Positions 57,098 through 64,000 of a stretch of DNA of 64,000 bases are shown here, piece after piece (the first letter of the stretch is position 1; the number at the start of each line of letters is the position of its first letter). Under the pieces are notes generated by a model, which ran no database searches, had not been told where the DNA came from, and worked only from the letters and a program-made list of their open reading frames with translations. Position numbers and translations under genes: made by a program. The stretch spans positions 1,054,001 through 1,118,000 of the forward strand of contig NC_010376.1 in assembly GCF_000010185.1 (NCBI RefSeq), in the 5' to 3' direction. Origin of the DNA: Finegoldia magna ATCC 29328. Lineage in GTDB: Bacteria; Bacillota; Clostridia; Tissierellales; Peptoniphilaceae.

Positions 57098-58354
57098 TTA
57101 GTCTTTTAAATACAATCTAACCCAAGTTTCCCAACCAACAGTTTGTTTAGGAGATTTTAATAGTCCATTTTTCCCTTTGGCTACAATTCTCACAAAATCT
57201 TGATCTTCTGTTAGATTTTTTTTACCTCTATCATTAAAATTATCTGTAGTAAGTCCTGTGTTTTTATCATTTACATATACAAGACAGTCTTCATCAATTG
57301 TTTTTCTGATTTCGTAATTTTTATCCCCACTTGTTACATCAAAATCAGGAAGAGATTTACTGATATCTACCGTGTCCCAATTAATAGTATTATTCTTAGA
57401 GAAAAATGACAAATCAAAATTTTGTCTCAAAGTTAAATCATTTGATTCAATTACTAAAACTTTCTTTCCAGCAAATGCATATTCCGATGCATTTTCTACA
57501 CTCAACTTTGCATTTATTGGATTTTCTATTGTAAGTTTGATTGGATCTATCAAAATTTTATATCCATCATTTCCTTTAACCATCTTTATTGGATTAGTAC
57601 TTTTGTATGATTTATTTGATTTTAATTTTGCTTCATCATCCTCTAACCATTTCAAAATAGTCGCTTGATGCTCTGGATTAGAATTTATTTCGTTTATAAA
57701 TTCTTCTGCATCTTTGTTTTTAAAAGGTATAGATTGGTTTGAAGATTGAACAACGCTTATCATTTGTTCTGATGATTTTGATTGCACAGATTGTATGAAT
57801 TTAGCTTTTACAGATTCTGCAGTGATGGTTCTTTCTGCTAATTTTTCTTGAAACATTGGTTTTATGTATTTGATTCCAAATACAATACCAATTAATAAAG
57901 CTATTCCAATAACTGACAAGATAATTTTTTTAATTATAGGTGACTTATCATCATCGTAATCGTAATAATCATAGTAATCTTCATAATCGTTGTTTGTTTC
58001 TTGATATGCTTTTTTTCTTTCTTCTTTCAAGGATTCTGATTCAATATTTACAACATTTAACCTGTCTGTAGTGTCTTGATTTGAGTATTTATTCTCATGA
58101 TAATTATTCTTCTCATTAGAATGATTTTCTTCATAAGAATTTAAAAATTCTTCATTTTCTGTTAATCCAAGCTTATGGTTTTGAGTTTCGTTTCTAAATT
58201 TAGAAGCTTCTAACAAAAAATCTTCGAATGTTTTGCCTTCAGAAGAATAATCATCATCTTTTGAAAAATCATGACCACATACTCTACAAAATCTATCTTC
58301 ATTGCCTACAAATGAATTACAATTTGGGCACTTTTTTAAATTAGAATCTTTCAT
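57098..58354 (-). CDS. Zinc-ribbon membrane protein (TcaA/YvbJ-like)
   Basis: A 418-residue protein from the ATG at 58354, chosen because AAGGTGAG lies seven bases upstream (an upstream ATG at 58378 is unsupported). A zinc ribbon C9-x2-C12...C23-x2-C26 opens it. An acidic, Tyr-rich linker (with DDYYDYYDYDD-like tract at about 130) precedes one membrane helix (about 140-165), followed by a ~250-residue extracytoplasmic domain. TcaA/YvbJ proteins are linked to glycopeptide susceptibility and wall stress. The function here is unknown. Confidence 0.78.
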   Translation of the reverse strand: MKDSNLKKCPNCNSFVGNEDRFCRVCGHDFSKDDDYSSEGKTFEDFLLEASKFRNETQNHKLGLTENEEFLNSYEENHSNEKNNYHENKYSNQDTTDRLNVVNIESESLKEERKKAYQETNNDYEDYYDYYDYDDDKSPIIKKIILSVIGIALLIGIVFGIKYIKPMFQEKLAERTITAESVKAKFIQSVQSKSSEQMISVVQSSNQSIPFKNKDAEEFINEINSNPEHQATILKWLEDDEAKLKSNKSYKSTNPIKMVKGNDGYKILIDPIKLTIENPINAKLSVENASEYAFAGKKVLVIESNDLTLRQNFDLSFFSKNNTINWDTVDISKSLPDFDVTSGDKNYEIRKTIDEDCLVYVNDKNTGLTTDNFNDRGKKNLTEDQDFVRIVAKGKNGLLKSPKQTVGWETWVRLYLKD

Positions 58355-58433
58355 AATATCACTCACCTTATCTATCATATATTATACATTTTCATGCTAC
58401 TTAAGTGAATAGATAACCTAAAATTAAATGCAT

Positions 58434-58462
58434 AATAAAAAAGCATGAGATTTTTCCCATGC
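58434..58462 (-). terminator. Terminator of the free-standing RNA gene
   Basis: GCATGGG...CTCATGC on the minus strand (arms 58456-58462 and 58443-58449), then six T. It ends the RNA encoded upstream. Confidence 0.82.
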
Positions 58463-58660
58463 TAATAAGCGAAATCGCTTTTATTCACAAAATATCCTCA
58501 GAAGACCCTAATCAATTAATGACCTTCAGTATGTGAAGGTGGGTTGACTGTATCAAACATCTGGCATCCCTTCAAGGAGGGCTCGTCATCAATTATCAAA
58601 CGTCCGTCATCCCTTATAGAGTGTGTCGGTTTAATTTTTCAGGGTTCCTCTTCTGAGGTT
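58435..58660 (-). ncRNA. Free-standing structured RNA, family not identified
   Basis: A 323-base gap between two genes carries a complete RNA transcription unit on the minus strand: a perfect promoter at 58667-58695, a predicted start near 58660 and a terminator at 58434-58462. The transcript closes on itself: CCTCAGAA at its 5' end (58651-58658) pairs with TTCTGAGG (58496-58503), then CCCT with AGGG (58641-58644, 58506-58509) and AATTAA with TTAATT. Two internal hairpins are visible (58522-58540 and 58568-58581). A 20-base segment is repeated (58594-58613 and 58551-58570, 17 of 20 identical). No reading frame of note exists. The rod-like closure recalls 6S RNA, but the repeated module does not fit a plain rod; I have not matched it to raiA or another known class. 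Confidence 0.72.
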
Positions 58661-58666
58661 AATTTA

Positions 58667-58695
58667 ATTATACTACAACGTAAAATTGTTTTCAA
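58667..58695 (-). promoter_or_regulatory. Consensus promoter of the structured RNA
   Basis: Minus-strand TTGAAA (58690-58695) and TATAAT (58667-58672) with a 17-base spacer. Confidence 0.82.
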
Positions 58696-58701
58696 GGGAA
58701 G

Positions 58702-59523
58702 TTATTCTTTCAAATAATCTTTGAATCTCTGTGGAAGATTTGTCGTAATATTATGGTACTCCCCTTTCATATCCACAAATTCTATTTCATTAGCGTGAAG
58801 CATTTGGGTAAAATTTTCAATTTTTTCTCCATACAAGCTATCTGCAACTATTGGACAATTGATATATTCCATGCTAACTCTTATCTGATGAGTTCTTCCT
58901 GTTAATAGCTCTAAACTTACCAATGAATAATCGCCATAATTTTTCAAATTTTCCAAAATTGTCACGCTCTTTTTCCCATTTTCATCAATTTCTGTTTTAA
59001 TTCCATCTCGTTTCAAATTCAATTCTATCTTTTGGTCTTTAGGATTTCCTTTAACAATCGCCAAATATTTTTTCTTAAATGAGTTTTTTTGATAATATGC
59101 TTGTGCTATTTTGTTTTTCGCAACCATTACAACACCTGATGTGTCTTGATCCAATCTATTTATAAATCTAACTTTCTGCTTAATATTTCTTTGTTCAAAC
59201 AAATAAGACACGAAATTTGCCAAGCTTTTTTCTCCATCTTTATTCATAGTTAGCTTGTCAGGTTTATTTAATACGAAAATATCATCATCTTCATAAAGAA
59301 CTTCGATGTCCATGTTAATTGGCTCATATTTGTTTTCTTCATCCCTAAGATTGATAGTTACAATATCTCCTTTTTCTAACTTAGAGTTTCTCTTAGCATG
59401 TTTCCCATTTATAAAAATATCGTCTTTGTAAATACTGATGAATAAATTATGGGAAATGTGATTTTTTTTCAAAAATTCATCTAATCTTATTTTTTTATCT
59501 ACATTAAAACTAATTTGTCTCAT
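58702..59523 (-). CDS. rluD: RluA-family pseudouridine synthase
   Basis: Converts uridine to pseudouridine in rRNA or tRNA, 273 residues. An N-terminal S4-like domain (IRLDEFLKKNHISHNLFISI) precedes the catalytic domain with the Asp motif RFINRLDQDTSGVVMVAKN, VLNKPDKLTMN and the TGRTHQIRVSMEYINCPIVA end. The position, divergent from nadK, is common in Firmicutes. The exact rRNA/tRNA target is not determinable; the symbol is tentative. Confidence 0.9.
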   Translation of the reverse strand: MRQISFNVDKKIRLDEFLKKNHISHNLFISIYKDDIFINGKHAKRNSKLEKGDIVTINLRDEENKYEPINMDIEVLYEDDDIFVLNKPDKLTMNKDGEKSLANFVSYLFEQRNIKQKVRFINRLDQDTSGVVMVAKNKIAQAYYQKNSFKKKYLAIVKGNPKDQKIELNLKRDGIKTEIDENGKKSVTILENLKNYGDYSLVSLELLTGRTHQIRVSMEYINCPIVADSLYGEKIENFTQMLHANEIEFVDMKGEYHNITTNLPQRFKDYLKE

Positions 59524-59587
59524 TGTTTAAATCTCCAGTTATTTGGTATAATAAAATTATAACAAATATTAGGAGCTTTTAGAATAA

Positions 59588-60409
59588 ATGAACAATAACA
59601 GCAAAATTATAAATATATATGTAAACGATAACCAAAAATCGCTGGAAACAGCGCTGATTGTCAAAGATAAATTAGAACAGAAAGGATTCAAACCTACATT
59701 TGATTTTGACGAAAATGCACTAATTAATCTATGCATTGGCGGGGATGGTGCTTTTTTAAGAGCTGTTCATAAATACGAGTTTTCAACAATTCCTTTCGTT
59801 GGAATAAATACAGGACATCTTGGATTTTATCAAGAAATTTTAATTCCAAATATCGACAAATTTATTTCAGATTTAATCAATGAAAATTATGGAATTGAAA
59901 AAATTTCTTTACTAGAATCAAAAACCGCAATCAGAAATAGCAGCAAAACTTATACACACAAAGCACTTAACGAGTTCGTAGTAAAAAGCGATGACTCCTC
60001 TATTGTATATTTGGATGTATACATCGATGATAATCACTTAGAATCATTTGCTGGAGATGGAATAATAGTCTCCACTCCTTCTGGGTCAACTGCATATAAC
60101 TTCTCAGCGGGTGGATCTGTTTTGTATCATGGTCTAGATGGTTTCCAAGTGACTCCACTAGCTCCAATTAATTCGAAAGCTTATCGTTCACTTTTGAATT
60201 CTCTTGTAGTTCCATCGAAAAGTAATGTTACATTGTATTTTAGAGACCACAATTTTGACAGAAAAAGTTCCATAGTTTTGGCAGACGGATTGAACAGAAG
60301 CTATGATAATGTAGATTATGTAAATTTCACTTATTCTGATCAATATATCAACAAATTAGTTTTCTTAAAAGACTGGTATTGGTTAAATATCAAAGACAAA
60401 TTCTTATAA
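59588..60409 (+). CDS. nadK: NAD kinase
   Basis: Phosphorylates NAD to NADP with ATP, 273 residues. It has the GGDG motif in INLCIGGDGAFLRAVHKYEF, then GINTGHLGFYQEI and the substrate loop GDGIIVSTPSGSTAYNFSAG, all diagnostic. Its ATG follows AGGAGC about 11 bases upstream. Transcribed opposite to the pseudouridine synthase and ended by a bidirectional hairpin. Confidence 0.96.
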   Translation: MNNNSKIINIYVNDNQKSLETALIVKDKLEQKGFKPTFDFDENALINLCIGGDGAFLRAVHKYEFSTIPFVGINTGHLGFYQEILIPNIDKFISDLINENYGIEKISLLESKTAIRNSSKTYTHKALNEFVVKSDDSSIVYLDVYIDDNHLESFAGDGIIVSTPSGSTAYNFSAGGSVLYHGLDGFQVTPLAPINSKAYRSLLNSLVVPSKSNVTLYFRDHNFDRKSSIVLADGLNRSYDNVDYVNFTYSDQYINKLVFLKDWYWLNIKDKFL

Positions 60410-60413
60410 AAAG

Positions 60414-60457
60414 AAAAACATGGATTGCAATGAATTATCAAAGCTATCCATGTTTTT
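60414..60457. terminator. Bidirectional terminator between nadK and the PBP gene
   Basis: AAAAACATGGAT (60414-60425) pairs with ATCCATGTTTTT (60446-60457) across a 20-base loop, with a longer T-run on the plus strand. Confidence 0.85.
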
Positions 60458-61876
60458 TTATTTTTCTAAACCCAATTCATTAATTGCTGCGTTAAGCATT
60501 TTTGAAGCTATAGGTCCTGCAGTTTTTACACCGTAAGAGTTATCATCTTCCAAGATTACTGCTATAGCAAATTTAGGTTTCTTGGCAGGTGCAGCTGCAA
60601 CAAACCAAGCATGTGTACTTGTTTTATCCTTAATTTCTGCTGTACCTGATTTTGCAATCACAGAAGTACTCACATTTAATGTATCGTAGCTTTCTGCAGT
60701 CGATCTCAAATAATCTTTTAATATTTCCATATTTTTTTTATTACCAATTTCAGATAATAATTCAGGCTTAGTTTCTTTAACAACTTTTCCTTCAGAATCT
60801 ATTATTTGACTAACCAAGTATGGCTTCAACATTTGTCCATTATTAGCAACAGCACTCATAGCCATCGCCATATTCAATGGCGTTACCAAGGTTTCTCCTT
60901 GTCCAAAACTTGTTGTTGCAATATCTGCATTACTTTTTGTTTTCATATATCCATTGACGCTCACTGCAACAGGCAAATCAAAAGGAATTTTCTTACCAAT
61001 CATAAATTTCGAAGTATTTTCTTGCAAAATTTTATTGCCCAATTTTACACCTTGAGATGCAAAATAAACATTTGATGATTTTACAAGAGCCTTTCTTAAA
61101 TCAGTCTCCCCATACACAGCTCCATTGTTATTTGAAATAGTGTATTTATTAAATTCAATTGTACCCGTGTTATCCTCAACAACTTTGTCAACTTTATCTT
61201 CGTTTTCCAATATTGCATTACCAGTTATTATTTTAAAAACAGATCCTGGAGTATACATACCTTGTGTTGCACGATTTAATAATGGAGAAGACTCCCTGTT
61301 CAAAAGTTCTTGCCATTGTGAAGATACTTCATTTGGATTATAGGATGGGCAAGTCGCCATTACGTAAACTTCTCCAGTAGTCGGATTCATCATTACGATT
61401 GAACCTTTCTTTCCATCTAGCAAATTGTAGGCAAGTTTTTGTAAAGTAGAATTTGTTGTCAATACAAGATCGTTACCTTTATTATTTGAACTTACTATAT
61501 TTCTCAATTGTGATAAAGGAGTGTCTTTGTTAATATTCAACAATTCTTTCATATAAGATTTTTCAAGACCAGCTGTACCGTAAGTTTTTGAGTTATATCC
61601 TGTAATATTTCCATAAATATCAGCATAATCAAAAAATCTATAATTTTTTCCAGCTGAATCTTTCTTAGTTTCTACCAAAACATTTTTATCTCTGTCATAG
61701 ATAGTTCCACGCTCAACCTTATCTTCATCTACCCATAATCTTTTATTGTATTCATTGTTTGCTATTTTATCTGCTTTTACTATTTGGAAATAAGTCAAAT
61801 ACAAAACCAATAGCACAAACAAAGTCATCAAGAAAGATAAAACCACTATAATTCTTTTGTTCATTTTATTTTGCAT
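60458..61876 (-). CDS. Penicillin-binding protein (FtsI/PbpA-like transpeptidase)
   Basis: A class B PBP of about 472 residues. The ATG at 61876 follows GGAGAGGAAG; codons further upstream lie inside ftsW and are unsupported. One N-terminal membrane helix (about 8-28) precedes a short dimerization region and the transpeptidase: SxxK in TPGSVFKIITG, SxN in KSSNVYFA, and KTG-like KSGTAEI. It lacks a C-terminal PASTA domain. The start overlaps the end of ftsW by 11 bases, so FtsW glycosyltransferase and this transpeptidase are made together. Confidence 0.95.
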   Translation of the reverse strand: MQNKMNKRIIVVLSFLMTLFVLLVLYLTYFQIVKADKIANNEYNKRLWVDEDKVERGTIYDRDKNVLVETKKDSAGKNYRFFDYADIYGNITGYNSKTYGTAGLEKSYMKELLNINKDTPLSQLRNIVSSNNKGNDLVLTTNSTLQKLAYNLLDGKKGSIVMMNPTTGEVYVMATCPSYNPNEVSSQWQELLNRESSPLLNRATQGMYTPGSVFKIITGNAILENEDKVDKVVEDNTGTIEFNKYTISNNNGAVYGETDLRKALVKSSNVYFASQGVKLGNKILQENTSKFMIGKKIPFDLPVAVSVNGYMKTKSNADIATTSFGQGETLVTPLNMAMAMSAVANNGQMLKPYLVSQIIDSEGKVVKETKPELLSEIGNKKNMEILKDYLRSTAESYDTLNVSTSVIAKSGTAEIKDKTSTHAWFVAAAPAKKPKFAIAVILEDDNSYGVKTAGPIASKMLNAAINELGLEK

Positions 61877-63212
61877 AAATATCTTCCTCTCCTTGATCAG
61901 TTGAGCAGAATTGTAAAATCGCCAAGCAAATAAATGACATCGCCATTGAAGTACCACCATAACTTACAAACGGTATTGTGATTCCTGTCAAAGGAACCAA
62001 TTTCATAACTCCACCGAACATAACAAGACCTTGAATTGCAAAAATAACAGAAATTCCAAGGGCAACAATTTTGTAGAACTTATTTGATTGATACAACGAA
62101 ATTTTCATTCCTCTATATATCAAAATCAAAAACAACATTATTACACCCATTCCTGTGAAAGTTCCCATTTCTTCGCAAATTGCTGCGAAAATAAAATCAC
62201 TTGTGACAACAGGAACTACATCAGGCCTTCCTAATCCAAGTCCAGTCCCAAAAAATCCTCCACTTGCTATTGCGAATAAAGCTTGCGTGATTTGATATCC
62301 TATTCCGTCAATATTCTTCCATGGATCAAGCCATGTAGACACTCTTATTCTTATATGAGAAAAAAGCATATACGCAGCCACTGCTCCAACTATAGCGATT
62401 AGTAAGTTCAATATAATTAATCTGATGTCTTCTTGATTAACAATTTGGTAAACTAAAAATAATCCGTAAAAAATCATCGCTGTTCCCAAATCTTTTTGCA
62501 AGAAAAACAATCCTATAAAAAAATACACGACAATCATTAGAAAGTATCTTTTGATTATTGGAATGTATTTCTTGTATTTTTTTGCTGAATCTAAATTTAT
62601 TCTGTCCAATAAATCAGTATTATAATCATAACTTGCTAAGAAAAATACGTACAATATTTTAGTGATTTCAGATGGTTGAAAACCAATACCAAAAATACTT
62701 ATCCAGTTTCTAGCACCATATTTATCTTCTGCAAGTAGTAGCGTCATTAAAAACATTACTATACAACCAATCAAATAAAGTGCAGTAAATTTGTACCATT
62801 TTTTATAACTTTTCAAAATAAAAAAAGTTCCAAAAAACAACAGTATTCCAATTGTGAACCACATTATTTGTTTTAATCCTTCGTGGGGATTAAGTCTGTA
62901 AATAACGATTATACCTATACTAAAAAGCATACATGCAATTTGTAATATATATCCGTCTCCCCTAGTGATTTTTGTTACGTATTTATTTGCTAAAAACATT
63001 AAAATCGTAGCAAACAAAAAGTAAGCTAGTGCTTTTGTATCTAATCCTTTTTCGTTTGATCCTAAAGCAAGAAAAAAGCCAAATATGTTAAACAAAAGTA
63101 TTAAATAAACTGGCTTAATCATCCTACCATTAACACGCATTGGCTTTAAGTTATCGATAAATTCTTTGAATCTGCTATTTTGTTTACGTTTAGTTTGCAT
63201 CTTTGTCACCAT
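61866..63212 (-). CDS. FtsW/RodA/SpoVE-family peptidoglycan glycosyltransferase
   Basis: SEDS-family polymerase that builds glycan strands from lipid II, 448 residues (or 444 from the in-frame ATG at 63200, which also has a nearby GGTG). About ten hydrophobic helices are visible. Family stretches include GFQPSEITKILYVFF, LQKDLGTAMIFYGLF and SFVSYGGTSMAMSF near the end. It overlaps the upstream FHA gene by 23 bases and the downstream PBP gene by 11. Whether it serves division or elongation is not decided by sequence. Confidence 0.93.
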   Translation of the reverse strand: MVTKMQTKRKQNSRFKEFIDNLKPMRVNGRMIKPVYLILLFNIFGFFLALGSNEKGLDTKALAYFLFATILMFLANKYVTKITRGDGYILQIACMLFSIGIIVIYRLNPHEGLKQIMWFTIGILLFFGTFFILKSYKKWYKFTALYLIGCIVMFLMTLLLAEDKYGARNWISIFGIGFQPSEITKILYVFFLASYDYNTDLLDRINLDSAKKYKKYIPIIKRYFLMIVVYFFIGLFFLQKDLGTAMIFYGLFLVYQIVNQEDIRLIILNLLIAIVGAVAAYMLFSHIRIRVSTWLDPWKNIDGIGYQITQALFAIASGGFFGTGLGLGRPDVVPVVTSDFIFAAICEEMGTFTGMGVIMLFLILIYRGMKISLYQSNKFYKIVALGISVIFAIQGLVMFGGVMKLVPLTGITIPFVSYGGTSMAMSFICLAILQFCSTDQGEEDIYAK

Positions 63213-63696
63213 TTACAAACATGAATTCAATTTGTCCAATATCTATTAAGTCTTTGTCGTTTAGTCTAGCAGAATTAATCAGTTTATTTCCATTCAAAAA
63301 AGTTCCATTAGCAGAATTCAAATCCTCAATATAATAATTATTTTTTTCTTTATAAATACGTGCATGTCTCTTAGAGATAAACCTATCCTTCAATGCAACT
63401 TGATTGCTATCATCTCTTCCTATAGTGGCAGTTCTTCCTATAAAATAATGCTCTTGTATTTTAAAAGGCAAATTTTCTTTTCTATTAATAAGTTTTAAAT
63501 ACGTATTTGAACTGTAATTCATATTGTTTGTTCCTTTTATATCCAAATAAATCATCTTGATTATATTGAAAATAAAATAATAAATGATTATTACAAACAA
63601 ATATTTAAAAAACATAGAAATTAAATTATATAATTTTAAATTCGGAGTAATTTGTATAGAAAAGAATGCATCTAATATGTCAATAATGTATTTCAT
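63190..63696 (-). CDS. FHA-domain membrane protein
   Basis: A 168-residue protein with N-terminal membrane segments (about 20-50, FKYLFVIIIYYFIFNIIKMI) and a C-terminal forkhead-associated domain. FHA motifs are IGRDD, SKRHARIYK and NSANGTFLNG (about 95-145), which bind phosphothreonine. The order FHA-FtsW-PBP resembles the actinobacterial fhaB-rodA-pbpA cluster. A Ser/Thr kinase partner would be needed and is not in the window. Confidence 0.9.
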   Translation of the reverse strand: MKYIIDILDAFFSIQITPNLKLYNLISMFFKYLFVIIIYYFIFNIIKMIYLDIKGTNNMNYSSNTYLKLINRKENLPFKIQEHYFIGRTATIGRDDSNQVALKDRFISKRHARIYKEKNNYYIEDLNSANGTFLNGNKLINSARLNDKDLIDIGQIEFMFVNGDKDAN

Positions 63697-63785
63697 AGAA
63701 TTCCATCCTTTCTCATTTTTATCCTAATATAATATATCACATTTTGAACTTAATAAATGAATAATAAAGTTACAATTTGTCAAAA

Positions 63786-64000
63786 TTAATCTTCAAATAT
63801 AACAGAATCGTCAGTAAATCCTTTGATTCTTGCCAATGATTCTATGGTGTATCCTTGTCTTCTTAGATTTTCTCCACCTTTTTGAAAAACTTTTTCGATT
63901 AGAATTCCAATTCCTTCAACAGTTGCATTTGCTTGTGAGCAAATATCGATCAAACCTTCCAAAGCTTTACCATTTGCAAGAAAATCATCTATCAATAAAA
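63786..64000 (-). CDS. xpt: Xanthine phosphoribosyltransferase, C-terminal part
   Basis: The C-terminal ~71 residues of Xpt, which makes XMP from xanthine and PRPP. The PRPP loop [17 protein letters not shown] lies near the window edge, then [20 protein letters not shown] and [13 protein letters not shown] follow. The frame continues past base 64000, with TTA TTG codons before Ile-Asp-Asp and no stop, so the 5' end is outside. The upstream control region, where a purine riboswitch would be, is also outside. Confidence 0.9.
   Translation of the reverse strand, partial: LLIDDFLANGKALEGLIDICSQANATVEGIGILIEKVFQKGGENLRRQGYTIESLARIKGFTDDSVIFED

Noticed and set aside
58435-58660. RNase P, tmRNA or SRP RNA identity for the structured RNA
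   Set aside because: Hallmark sequences of these RNAs were not found; 6S-like closure is visible but the internal direct repeat does not fit a rod, so family is left open.

Overview
The window is low-GC, mostly minus-strand Firmicutes DNA. Gene content (GreA/LysS with a C-terminal tRNA-binding domain, type III glutamine synthetase, WhiA, RqcP, HPr with a Ser46 site, a CcpA-like regulator) and the proteins' AT-rich, Lys/Ile/Asn-rich style suggest an anaerobic Gram-positive coccus of the Peptoniphilaceae, most like Finegoldia. The species is an inference from remembered protein style, not a search.

Region 1, about 1-15900, is accessory DNA in two nested layers. The inner layer (window start to about 11730) is a mobilizable element with a MobA/MobL relaxase running off the left edge, an oriT-like inverted repeat, a DUF3847 protein, a small sigma-like factor and a large serine recombinase at its right end. 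Its cargo is an iron-uptake block: two ABC half-transporters, feoA, feoB and a feoC-like gene in one operon, with a divergent AraC-type regulator. The recombinase end has cut the coupling-protein gene (virD4/traG) of a second element. What remains of that host (about 11731-15900) is a Tn1549-like conjugative-element module: CD1845-like membrane protein, RepA-type initiator, DnaC/IstB-like ATPase, PcfB (DUF3801), a phage-type antirepressor and the truncated virD4.

Region 2, 15953-37888, is core chromosome, all on the minus strand. It holds greA-lysS; glnN-pyrG-coaX-dus; a tRNA/cell-division/proteostasis block (rqcP, divIC, S1-domain protein, tilS, hpt, ftsH); glycolysis and replication (dnaE-pfkA-pyk); and a NUDIX-whiA pair.

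Region 3, 38053-41953, is a plus-strand block: XpaC-like and TelA-like proteins, then a poorly characterised membrane protein (DUF1576) with a clear internal duplication and a small cytosolic partner.

Region 4, 42004-51732, deals with nucleosides and nucleobases: a BMP-family lipoprotein with ATPase and two permeases, a lone FAD oxidoreductase, a nucleobase permease, a carbamate kinase, a ModE-like regulator and a probable aminoglycoside-phosphotransferase-fold pseudokinase.

Region 5, 51786-64000, holds ptsH-ptsI with a CcpA-like regulator and a diacylglycerol-kinase-family gene; an envelope-linked group (DUF948-like, YtxH, zinc-ribbon TcaA/YvbJ-like); a free-standing structured RNA gene with its own consensus promoter and terminator; RluA-type pseudouridine synthase and NAD kinase; an FHA-FtsW-PBP elongation/division cluster; and the 3' end of xpt.

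The most promising undescribed items are the free-standing RNA with a 20-nt internal direct repeat (58435-58660), the duplicated DUF1576 membrane protein with its small partner, the putative pseudokinase beside a ModE-like regulator, and the iron-uptake mobilizable element inside a virD4 gene. No tRNA, rRNA or CRISPR array was seen.
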